A stretch of DNA of 64,000 bases from Kingdonia uniflora (taxonomy: Eukaryota > Streptophyta > Magnoliopsida > Ranunculales > Circaeasteraceae), in NCBI GenBank assembly GCA_014058105.1, contig JACGCM010001844.1, forward strand, positions 1,054,001-1,118,000, written 5' to 3'. Of the stretch, positions 21,931 to 32,700 are shown in pieces. Positions within the stretch are counted from its first letter, which is position 1; the number at the start of each line of letters is the position of its first letter. The position numbers were made by a program, and so were the translations under genes. Below the pieces are notes generated by a model. That model had not been told where the DNA came from, ran no database searches, and worked only from the letters and a program-made list of their open reading frames with translations.

Positions 21931-23217
21931 TCTGGTCTGAAAAGATCTTTACTGCATGGGGTGTGCCATCTGTCACTATCTTTGGTGGAGTATCCTCTTC
22001 AAGTGGTTGAGTACCCGAAGCCGATTCGGTCTCCTTGCTGTCGGACGATGCCATTCCGTCCAGAGGACTAGCCGGGAAACAAAAATGTGTATTAGCCGGA
22101 CGCTGATGTTTCTTGGGGCGTTTTCTTGTTTTTGCATGTAGCGAGGGTTTTGAATAATGATGGGTCCCGCTATTAGTCTTTTCGGTAAGGAGCTGCAACT
22201 GACCGTTGGAAGCTTTGGTAAAGTCTTGTAAGAGTTTTCGGGTGGTCCCTACTCCACCAAAGTCGCCTCCTAGCTGAAAATTGGTGATTGATGTGGTATG
22301 CTTTGTATCTCTGTCTACTGGTAGTCATTCGCATTTCGAGGTCAGTAAAGTCCCTGAGGATAGCTTTGTTTTTGGTCCGGTCCAGCATGGCCGTTTTCCG
22401 GCTGAATCTCTGTTTATTCCACGACGAAGAAGGGCTTGTCTGGTTGTGGTTAATATGCTGTGGATAGTAGGGAGGATGGTTTTTTTTTGTGTCGTTTGAG
22501 TAGTGTTTGGAAGGAAAAAAGGGTTTTCTCTTGGTCGGATTAACTTGAATGTGTGCGCCATAAGGAAACTGAAACGGTGAGGCGATTGCGCTCGTGAACA
22601 ACACTTTCATATCTTTTGCAAGTATCAAGGGAATGGGTGAGGATTCCGCAATATTGACAAAACCCCTCTAATCGCTCGTATTTAACAGTGATCATCGCGG
22701 TTCCGTATTCTGACGGTCTTGAGACGGGTATCGACAGCACTAGTGGCTTGTTAGTAATAAGATTAACAAGAATCCGAATGAAGCTTGTCTTGGATGATCC
22801 ACCTGCTTTGATTTCGAAGTCGTGTCTGACGAACTCTCCGATTTTGTTCATGTTTTTTTCCCATAGAGAGCTGTACCCACCGAGGAAAAACCAACTCGGA
22901 TTGGTGTAGTGTTGAAGTAAAGAAAAGCCGTACACGTTGATAGGCGGAGTTTGTATTATCGTTCTTAAGTCGTCGGGGTTATGAAATTTGCAATGAAGAT
23001 TCTCGAGTCTTGCTCGAATGAGATGGGAGGGATGATTTTTCCCCATTCTCTAGTGGCTAGAAGAAATAGATTTAAAGGCTAGTGCAAACTTCCATTTTGG
23101 TGTGTCTAACATCAGAATTGGAACCGGCTCGTGTGTTGAGCAGCCTCGGTGCTGTTCGGTAAGTTCACTTACTCCTACCTTCCGTTGGGTGTTTTGCTCA
23201 ACGTCTTCGTCCTCCAT
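21931..23217 (-). pseudogene. LINE-1 ORF1, N-terminal part (DUF4283 and zinc knuckle)
   Basis: ORF1 begins at an ATG at 23217 (MEDEDVEQ). A DUF4283-like domain follows in several frames, with the GKNHPSHLIRARLENLHC and IRILVNLITNKPLVLSIPV segments. Then a CCHC knuckle EGFCQYCGILTHSLDTCKR has CX2CX4HX4C spacing. A low-complexity Pro/Asn/Gln/basic tail leads to the LTR insertion at 21930. This is the RNA-binding ORF1 protein typical of plant L1s. At least two frame breaks are present (near 23050 and 22560). Confidence 0.8.
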
Positions 23218-23439
23218 TAAGCTAAGATAATAGTGGTGTAAAGAGGATGGGTGAGGAAACAACTTGCAGCAGTGAATGAATGAAGAAGTGTTTTGGAGTG
23301 TAAAACAGGGTTGGAAATGCTGCAGCCAGCCGGATAGAGAAAGGGTTCACTTAATTCTTGATTGCACGAAGTAGGCTAACCGTGGCCGCTCATCTCTCCC
23401 ACTCCTTCCACCATTGCTCAAAAGCTGTACAAACGCCAT

Positions 23440-23446
23440 TATAAAT
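23440..23446 (+). promoter_or_regulatory. Possible TATA box of B3 gene 2
   Basis: TATAAAT lies upstream of a CT-rich leader (23600-23660) that ends at ATTCATG followed by a GTAAGTTTT donor. This gives a 5'-UTR intron before the coding exon at 24258. It is weaker than the TATA of paralogue 1. Confidence 0.3.
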
Positions 23447-23815
23447 CCATTTAGTTAAGACTAGTTTTGGGTTTAGATGGCTAATAATTTGAGGTCAATT
23501 GGGTAATAACAGGGTAGACCATTACAAGCACATTGTTCACAAGTGTATGTTTCTTTTACAAGTGTCTGAAACTAGGCCTACCATGTGCCTCAGTTTTCAC
23601 ACCACTTACACAACCTCTCTCTCTCTCACTCGCTCATTCCAGTTGAGAGAACTCATTCATGGTAAGTTTTCTCTCATTCTTCTCTGTTTATTTTGTTTTT
23701 CTAAAGCCAGAACTTTTAGATTGTATTCTTTTAAGTTAATTGTTAGATTGTATTCTTTTTTAACCTTGGACATTTTATTAGTACATTGTTTTACTATGTT
23801 CTTAGCATCAGTATT

Positions 23816-23965
23816 GTGGACATCCTTTGGGTTGTCTTTGGGCTTTGTACCTCTTCGGAGGCTTGTGGTTGCCTTCGGCCTTTGGATGCCCTTTGGGGCT
23901 TGGTTACTCTATGGTTATGGATCCCTTAAAAAACCGGCTTACCTTCCAAAAAAAAAAAAAAAAAA
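23816..23965 (+). mobile_element. 150-bp retroposed fragment with poly(A) and 10-bp TSD
   Basis: A short insertion ends in a run of 18 A (23948-23965) and is flanked by the exact repeat CATCAGTATT at 23806-23815 and 23966-23975. The body is TTTGGG/CTTTGG-rich with no tRNA-like A/B boxes that I can see. It is either a heavily 5'-truncated LINE 3' end or a SINE. It lies in the 5'-UTR intron of B3 gene 2. Confidence 0.75.
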
Positions 23966-24269
23966 CATCAGTATTAGAATTCACAGTGAGAATTAGAGAA
24001 ACCTTTGATCTGTCACAAATGTTTCTTAATTGCACTTGTGAGCCACATATAGTTTGTAAGAGCTTGATTGGGATGCATGCTATCACATTTGGTTCAACTA
24101 GAACTAGCTAAAGTTGAAAAACTGCGTATGTAAATATGTTTTTAGCACTAATATAGTTTCCCTTATTCCGTCAACTTTTATAAATCTTGAATGTAAATGG
24201 GGTTTTATCAATGAAGGTTAAGAACCAGCTAATTAGGGTATTCAAATATATGTGCAGGCGTCTCCGAAG

Positions 24270-25285
24270 ATGAACGATCTCAACATTAATGAACATATGG
24301 GGTTTCCTCAAGAAAGTATTTTTGGTTCCGTAAAACAAGAAACTGGAGAAGGTTATATGTTTATTTTTCTTCCTCAGTCTAACAAGAGATGTGTTTCTTT
24401 CATTGTCTTATAGATACGGAAAGCACTTCAAGTTTGACATGCGACGTAATTCATTTTTTCTTTCATCTTTTTTTTACAGGTGAGGATTACGGCATACGGA
24501 ACATTAAGACAAAGGCACCTGATGGACTTATTACGGGTAATAGCAAGCCTGAGGAGGAATTCGGGTTTTACTATCTATCAGACAAGCCATACTTTCACTG
24601 CATTATTAGGAAAACACATCTCGCTCGAACATATCAACTGGTAACCATTTCTAAGTCTTTAACTATAGTAAGTGAAGTTTGTCAAGAACCAGTTTTATTG
24701 CCCAAAGACGTTGATGGATATTATATTTGTTCCCACAATACGGGGCCAAGACTGTAAAACGTAAGATCAAATTGACTTGGATTTGTGTGCTAGCAAGATT
24801 TACTTACAAATATTACATCATGAAGAATATATTGCATAGTAACTCCGATTCCTTACTAGAGTATAGAGTATTTACCACAAGTTTTCTCATAACCATGTTT
24901 ATGTCCATCATTCCTCATGTTTTGAATTGTGACAGAATGCTGAAAAGCATCCGTAAGCCTGAGTTTTTGCTAATTACAGGTTCTTCCAAGTAATATGCGA
25001 GAACTACTTCCAAAAGCACTCGTTCCTGTGGTTCTTACTTACAAAAACAAAATCTGGAAAATGATTTACTATGGAGATCGTAAACAAGCACGATTTGATC
25101 CCAATTGGAAATATTTTGTACGGGATAACAATGTCAAAATGGGAGATGGGTGCGTGTTTGAACTTTCGGAGTGCAGCAGTGAATGCATAAAGTTCAGAGT
25201 GCAGATTCTCAGTGGTGATATCCCATCGAAGTTCCTCGACAGAATTAATGGCAAGACTTCAGACATCCCTATTGTAATAGACTAA
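24270..25285 (+). CDS. B3-domain protein, paralogue 2
   Basis: The coding exons are 24270-24351 (in an exon that starts at 24258), 24480-24640 and 24980-25285, giving 182 aa. The N-terminus is short and acidic. One B3 domain begins at about residue 62 (KPYFHCIIRKTHL) and contains LVLPSNMRELLP, IWKMIYYG, NWKYFVRDNNVKMGD and GCVFEL, so the DNA-binding fold is complete. It is a tandem duplicate of 6632-7596: intron positions and phases match, and the last exon is again 306 nt and ends DIPIVI-acidic-stop. The copies are separated by the LINE nest. It is most likely a nuclear transcription regulator; the target is unknown. Confidence 0.85.
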
Positions 25286-25875
25286 CGAACTATGTATGAA
25301 TATTTTGCCATGATCCAATTTACACTCAATTTCTGTGGGGCCACGGGACAATTTACACTCTCTTTTAAATTAGTAATGCTGACCATTGGTAATTGCTGCC
25401 ATTTATTATGCTGAAAGTTGAATTACTAATAGAATCATACTGCCGACCCTATATTGGATTCATGATTCTAAGTTAAACTCCATATTCCAGAACTGATTTA
25501 TGTGATAATATTGTGTACAAATTTCGACCCCTGCACAATAATATTGCTGCTCTGTTTATATAAGTTCTGATTTGCATGACCAATGTCTTTGACAAATAAT
25601 CAGCCATTAAGTTCAGCCAACACAATATTAGGATTGCGCACAAGAAACGAAGTAAGCTGAGATACATAATAGAGCAACTCTTACTTTCCTTCAATTTTTT
25701 GGTGTTTTGATACTGGGAGGGATTCAAGGGAATCAAAGAATGGAAACTTGTGCTTCATGATGATACCGGGAGGGATTCAAGGGAATCAAAGAAGGAAGCA
25801 GAGTCGTTCCTAATAGGCTCCTAAAGAATATTATAAAGAATGTCTTTCCTTTGAGAAAGTTAGTGAAAGACTCTG
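25286..25875 (+). other. 3' flank of B3 gene 2
   Basis: There is no gene here. A short duplication is present: ACYGGGAGGGATTCAAGG-type units at about 25712-25744 and 25764-25796, 52 bp apart. Confidence 0.5.
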
Positions 25876-25879
25876 AAAC

Positions 25880-26345
25880 GTAGAACTATTCTATGCCGAG
25901 AAACCCAACACATACATGCATACCGAGTATAATCTCCGGTGTGGTCAGAAAGGCTTGGGAAGGACTCAAATATCTGCATGAAATTCACGTTGTACATGGA
26001 GATCTCAATCCATCGAATTTACTAAATAACAGTGAAGGGAAGGTTTAGTTTAGATAGTGGATTTTGGGGTAAGCTGTGTTACGCAGGAACGTTTCACACA
26101 TGGAACTCGTACATGGTAACATGCATACATGAGATGACGAAGGTTCGATTCTATGAGGCCAATTTGCCGCTAACAGGTTTGCAGGAGATGAGTGGCCTCG
26201 TCAGAATGCTGTCGGTTTTCCTCTGATTGCACCTCTGATTGATATGTTTTATATATGCCCTGGAAATGCCAGAGAAAGCTTCGGCAGAGTTCAGGAGAAG
26301 AAGAACTGCATATTGGAGCTTCTTAGCCATCCTTTCGTCGAAGTG
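25880..26345 (+). pseudogene. MAP kinase kinase pseudogene (group D-like)
   Basis: Broken frames encode SGVVRKAWEGLKYLHE, then HGDLNPSNLLNNSEGKV, which corresponds to the HRDxKPxNLL catalytic loop with Arg and Lys replaced. They continue through WNSYMVTCIHEM, the equivalent of the activation-segment CNSYVGTxAYMSP of group D MAP2Ks, then DEWPRQNAVGF and ELLSHPFVEV at the domain end. Order and spacing follow the C-lobe of a plant MAP2K, but stops (26046 onward) and missing DFG and APE blocks show decay. The N-lobe is absent. It could be a processed fragment, since no introns are evident. Confidence 0.65.
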
Positions 26346-26794
26346 TTAAAATCATATAAGTTTGAAGTTTTGGGTGGCATCATCAGAATTCAGGAATGGC
26401 TTTTGTTTGTAACTGTGATATATCTTCATATAAGTAGTTCACTCTGTATTCTAACCTAATGTGTACCTAGCCCATATGCCCCATACTGTATATTGTATAT
26501 GTATCAATAAATCACGATTTTGTGTCATGTAGTTTCATGAAATATCTTTTAATATCATTAAAATAAGTCAAATAGGAAAATATTATGACGAAGGGACAAA
26601 TACAAATGTTAAGGATATAGAAAATATATTAAGGATATCTTGTAAATTTTGAGTAACAACGTGATACATACACATTCTACTAATTGGCCCTCTTCCTACC
26701 CTGAGAACAAAAGCTTAGTAAAGACAATTAGACAGAGAGAACAAAAGTGGTCTGATGATCTTACAAAGATGTGAAATGTACTCTAACCTCCTGC
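26346..26794. other. 3' flank of SAMBA
   Basis: AT-rich sequence between the kinase relic and the SAMBA stop codon; it presumably includes the SAMBA 3' UTR. I see nothing else. Confidence 0.4.
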
Positions 26795-29700
26795 TTATTT
26801 TGGCTGACCCAGATCCCACCCTTTTGCAGTTTCCTTTTGGTTGTGCAAAAGACCACCTGAAATAAAAATGGCAAAAAGTGGAACAGAAATAAGTATAACT
26901 GCAACATAAAATGCATTTACCCCCAAAAGAATTAGGCAAAAATTATAGAGCCTGACATGATATACATTTTCTTCGTAAGAAATTGATCGTGAAAAACGTG
27001 TGAAAAACACAATCATCAAACTTAAATTTGGTTAGCTGTCTCTTTACACGACAAAGTAAAGTGCATTGCAAGAGAATGGTGACACAGCTCATTGCACCTG
27101 AAGTACAAAATGCACCTAAGTCTATCTAACCAAGCAGGTCTTAATTTCTACAAGAATCTGCAACAGCAACTAAATTATGTCTGCCGAAATAGTACGATGA
27201 CAAAATTCAAGTTAAGAGAGACATTTGAGAAGTACCTAATCAAACCTGAAGGAGGAAAGGCCAAATAATCGAATTTAGTAATTGCAAATTTCATATAACG
27301 ACAGTGCAAGTTCTGGGGACACACAAGAGCACTACAACATTAACATGTCTTTAATCAAGAGAAAAACATAAACATAAGTCGCACGCCTCGTGAACAAGGA
27401 GCAAGCTGAATTACACAGAATATAGTGTAATCATGTTAAAAGGAAGCAACACGTCAATCTCTATAACTAGGCAGAAAAGACACAGCAAAAGAACTCTAGA
27501 ACATGGAAAAGGAATACAAAAAAATATGAACATAGATAGAGCAAGAAGGCTTGACCGCTTGAAAAAGGAAAATGTAAAGAAAAAGAGGATATGAAGAACC
27601 AAACAAATGCTGGAAAGAAGAAGGATAAAAGAATAATACTGTCTCGGGATATTTCCTTCCTTTAAGATTTTATTTTGCTAGATGTTTTCTCTCTATGCAG
27701 TTTCTTTCTTTCCTATGCCATGAGGTTTTCTGTTGAGTGACCGAGATAAAGTAAAAGGAAAACCAAAATTAAGAGAAAGCTGGTGTTCTTAGTTCTCTGA
27801 ATATTCACTAAACTATTCTGCCAGCTTCCATGCATTACATTATACGAGCTATCACCATAAGGATATGTAGTTCAAAGATTTTTCATTTAAGGCAAACAGA
27901 TGTGCGTCAAACTCTAGCACTTTCTTCCGAAAGTAGTACAGGTAAATAAACTTATTAATTTATGAGAAATTTGAACTTTTGCCTCTCGTTACAGATTATA
28001 ACCCTTCTTCTCCCTGGTACCTCGGCACTCCACGTCACACCTTCTTCTCTCCTAACGGTCATCTCCTTCAACATTTGGACCTTCCAACGGTCATATCTCT
28101 CTCTCTAAGTTTGTCTATGTAGGAAAGGTTGTGTTTTACTCTCTCTCTATCCTCTCCAACTCTCTCCAATATATATTTGAAAGAAAAATGGGAGGTGGTG
28201 CTAGTTTCAAGATTGAGGTACTCTCCATTTCTATTTTATTCGTTTCTTATGTTATGTTGTAGGGTGTTTTCTTTTAAAAATTGTCGAGTTTTTAATTTCT
28301 GCCATTAAAGCTTTTAGTGAGGTTTGGGGGGCAAAGACTACTTGCAGAAGAATATATGGGGGTACAATTCTTAACAATTTATTAATGTGGGGGTTAAAAT
28401 TAAATTGTAAAACTGTGGAAAAAAAATCTAGGCTTGCCCAGTTTGTGACCAAGATTCCCACACTAGAGTAGAGGTTTGCCCGTGACTTTACAATCTTTGT
28501 AAGATCCCCAACTATAAGGGTGTCATGAAATTGAAAGTCTCATAACAAAACTTAACACTAAAAAGAAATTTTTACAATGCCACATCTCATCTTGTGGTTT
28601 TTTCCAATGGCTGTCAGATGCAATTGGTCAATCAAGTAAATCCTTCAAATGTGGTTGTTTTGGTTGTGGAGACCATGAACATTGGCAGAATGAATGTCCT
28701 TCGAGAACGGTGGACTGCCCTAATGAATGTGAGACACAAATGAAATTATGTAATTCTGTACTGAGAGGACCAAGGAGCAAAAGTGTTCTTGAGTTGTCAA
28801 AATGTAATGTGTAAGAAGTTTATGTGGCTTAAGGATTACATGCATGAAGTTGAGATGATGAATGCAAAAGCTGAGAAGAAGGTCTACTTGAAAGTGAAAA
28901 TGAGTGTGACAATGGACTTGGATGATTTCTACAAGGAACTTAAGGGCAAATCTACTTTGGGATGAAAATGGAAATGTAATTTGTCGCAGTCTTCTTGTGC
29001 TTATATTACATTGCTCTAATTGTTTTGTTGTACTTTGCTTTCAATCCATGTCCATTGTCACACTCATTTTCACCTTCAAGTGAACCTTCTTCTCAGCTTC
29101 CGCATTCCTCTTCTTAACTTCATGCATGAAATCCTTAAGCCACAAATCTACAGGACATTCTGACAACCCAAGAACGTTTGCCCCTTGGTCATCTCAGTAC
29201 CAAAAGTATATTATTTCATTTGAGTCCCACGTTCATTAGGGCAGTCTACCCTTCTCCAAGGACATTCTTTCTACCAAAGTTCATGGTCTCCACAACCAAA
29301 ACAACCACATTTGAAAGATTTACTTGATTGACAAATTGCATCTGACATGATAGACATTGGAAAGAGCCACAAGATGAGATTTGACATTATAAAAAAATAA
29401 ATTAGAATTAAGTTTTGTTCGTGAGACTTTTAATTTCATGGTTCCCTTGGAATTGGGGATTTTACAAGGAATGTAAAGCAATTGGCAAGCCTCCACTCTA
29501 GTGTGGGAATCTTGGTCACAAATTGGGCAAGCCTGGAAAAAAAAAATATTTCACAGTTTTATAGTTTGATTTTAACCCCCACATTAATAAATTCTTAAGA
29601 ACTGTACCCCCCATATATTCTTAAAAAAATCATGATAGAAACTCTAATGCCAACAAAACACCAACCTATGCAGAGATGACGAAAAACCAGTCAGGTAGAA

Positions 29701-32700
29701 GTTGCTCTCTTAAACAACTCCCCGTAGAGTTGTACATGAAAAATTGGGAACCGAGAAACCGGACCGAACCGAACCGAACCGAAACCAGCGGTTCTTACCG
29801 GTTTTTTATATAATCGGTTCGGTTCTCGGTTCTGAAATAGTTAAAACCGAACTTCTCGGTTCGGTTTCAGTTTCTGATTTGGTTTGCCGGTTTATAACCG
29901 AACCAACCCGAACCAAGATTAATGCAGTAATTTGGACATAATAACCCAAAACCTATCTCATGTTTTCTCTCACACAACAAACGCTCACTTCCAGATTTTG
30001 ATCCGAGACCACACAACAAACCTTCAAGACCAAACCCCTCGTAAGTAGACATGGCTTAACAAAGGTTTTCTCTCTCTTTTTTATCCATTTGAGATGATGG
30101 CCAAGAGTTCAAGCTTAGATCTAAACTTTCCCTCCATATATAATCTCTCTCTCTCTCTCTCTACTAGAATTCTAGAATTGGGATGAAAGGGTACAAGGTT
30201 AGATTTTCAGACATTGCTAAACCAAGGCTCTCTCTCTCTCTTATCTACTTGAGATGATGGTTGGACAACTCAAGAAGACGATCTTTGTCTCGTTTCTCAC
30301 TTGGCTTGTGTTGACGTTTATGAGTCAATTTCTTAAATTCAAACCGTTGATTTCTATGGAGAGTTTGATATCGGTGGGCGTAATGTTATTTGGTGATCTT
30401 GGGGAAAGAGAAAGGGAAAGGGAAAAGTTCGTCGAGTTGTTGCCGAGGTTGCGAAGATGGATTTCCACGAAAAACGAATGATTAAGACCGAAACCGAATC
30501 GATAATTTCGGGTCGGTTTTGACCGATTCTGCTGAATGGTCGGTTCGGTTTCGATTCGCATGAAAACCGAACCGGATTTCTCAGTTCGGGTTTCGGTTTT
30601 GGCCCAGAACTGGCCCGAATGGAACCGTGCACAGCCCGAACTCCCCGTCCCTGGTAGAAGGGGGGATTTCCATCTATCAAAGTTCCAATCGAAGCTAACA
30701 AGAGGGGTTTGGATAGGAACAAGTTCAACTTGGGTTGCATACTCAATCTCCAGAAAACCAAAATTGAAGAAACTCGAGCTCAAGCTTTGGAGCTATGGAA
30801 ACCTAAGTAGAATGATACCAGCACGGAAGGGTTATATCGCAACCTTCCTTGACAATGAAGATAAACGGAACAAGATTTGGTCCGGAGAACCTTGGGTTAT
30901 ATTGGAAATCAACTCCTTCATCTCTCCCCATGGAGTTCGTTCTTCGACCCTGAGAAGCAAAAGACCTTCCAAGCCTTAATTTGGGTCAAATTTCCAGGTT
31001 TGGGATTCAAATACTGGGCCGTGGATACTCTGATGTCTCTAGGTCGAACTTTGGATACGCCCATTCATGACTTGGGCTACTTTGCACAAGTTTTAGTGGA
31101 CTGACCTTGCTGAACCAACTACCATACAAAATTCTTGTTGAAGTTGAAGATGGTGACTTCTGGCAGAAAGTCGACTTGGGATCTGGTCCAAAATTCTGCA
31201 TACAAACTAAATTTTATTTACTAATGAATGCCCTCTTCTGGAATATTAGAGGAATAAGCAATAAAAACTCCAGACTCTCTCTTAGAAGACTAGTGAAGAA
31301 CCATAACCCCTCTTTTATATTAATTGCTGAACCTAAAATACGACCAACTAGTCGACCCTCTTCCAGCCCCTTCTCTTATTTTTTTCTTCTGCTCAACAGA
31401 TTACAATTGCCTATGATTGTGTTCTTATTACTGCAATTCATGTTTTTGTTTTTCTCCCTCCTAGGAGATTTCTCTGCAGGATATGATCAATAATGCTTTT
31501 CTAAATTTGCCCTGGTTAGCCATTAGCGACTTTAACTGCATCAGATCTTTTGATGAAAAAATGATGGCACTGGCCCTCTCCCTGGATCAATATCTAAATT
31601 TAATGACTGCATTGACTCTTGCAGGCTGCAGCATTCCTGAAAGCTCATCCACTGGTCCCAGGTTCTCCTGGTTTTGTAAGTATCTTCCCAGGGAAAACTC
31701 AGACCATTCTGCTATTGTTGGAGGATCTAAAGCTATTCCCAAACCAAACAATACCCCTTTCAGGTATCTTAAATGTTGGAGCTCTCAACCTGGCTTTAAG
31801 GAGATGGTGTTTCAATCTTAGAGTGAGAATCTTTTTGGGGAACCCTTATTTGTGTTTAAGAAGAAGCTTCAAAGACTGAAGGTTGCTATTAAAAGCTGGA
31901 AAAAAGAAAATCTGGGTGGATTGAAACATCAAATTGACACTTGTGCTGCTGAACTAGAGTCAATCCAGTCTCAGTTGGAGTCCTCCTACTCAGATATACT
32001 TAAAAATGAAGCAGTCTCTAAGGAAGTTTCACTCAACAAGCTTCTCAAACTGGAAGAATCTATCTGGAAGCAAAAGTAAATTGGCTAAAGAGTAAAGATG
32101 GTGAAAGAAACACAAGCTACTTCCATGCTCTCCACAGAATCAAAAAACAAAAGAATCTCATCTCTAAAATTTCTCTTGAATATGGTACCTCTATTCAATC
32201 ACGGAGACTTAAGAGAGCACATAGTCACTTATTACACAAACAAATTCAAACATGTGGACTCCAATACTAATGAGGACCTCCTTGCCCTCACTCTCTCACT
32301 GCCGATAATTCTGCTCTCCTAGATGGCATTCCCACTCATGAAGAGGTTAGACAGGCTGTGTACGATCTTAGAGAGGACAGCTCTCCAAGGCCTGATGGCT
32401 ATAGTGGTTCATTTTTTCACCATTTCTAGGACATAGTTGGGGTTGATGTGCGCACTGCAGTTATCTCCTTCTTTGTTGACTCCACTATTCGGCTTCAATT
32501 CAAACTTCTTGGTCTTCACCCCTAAATCTAAGCACTCAAATACTATGGACAACTTCAGACCAATATATCTCTGCAACTTTGCTTTCAAAGCTATAAAAAA
32601 AAAAAAACTTGGCCTCAAGACTTAGTAAAATTGCCCCAACCATCATCTCACCTGAACAAAGTGGTTTTGTGTTTGGCAGATCGAACCACAGAAATATTGA

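Larger units (their letters stand above)
8166..23360 (-). mobile_element. L1-type LINE (LINE-1 of window), full length but interrupted by a hAT and an LTR element
   Basis: A plant L1 LINE reads from about 23360 (5' end, approximate) to a 3' poly(A) tail seen as poly(T) at 8167-8186. ORF1 lies at 23217-21931 plus 17387-16565 and ORF2 at 16554 plus 12318-8211. Removing the LTR element (17388-21925, one TSD copy) and the hAT (12319-16539) leaves about 6.4 kb, a normal full-length L1 size. Stops and frameshifts break both ORFs and the RT active site is mutated. It inserted between two B3 paralogues. I could not find its target duplication. Confidence 0.85.
28348..29622. repeat. Large inverted repeat (two ~580-bp arms, 119-bp spacer)
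   Basis: Arm 1 (28348-28924) and arm 2 (29044-29622) are reverse-complement copies of the same zinc-finger gene segment, estimated by eye at roughly 80-85 percent identity with small indels. Matching landmarks include AAGAATATATGGGG against its complement at 29610, GACCAAGATTCCCACACTAG against 29497, TTTGGTTGTGGAGACCATGAA against 29300, and GAGTGTGACAATGGAC against 29060. RNA read through both arms would form a long imperfect hairpin. Confidence 0.85.

Noticed and set aside
24727..24993. 88-codon open frame between B3 gene 2 exons
   Set aside because: It lies in the intron between the exon ending 24640 and the acceptor at 24979; no domain resemblance.
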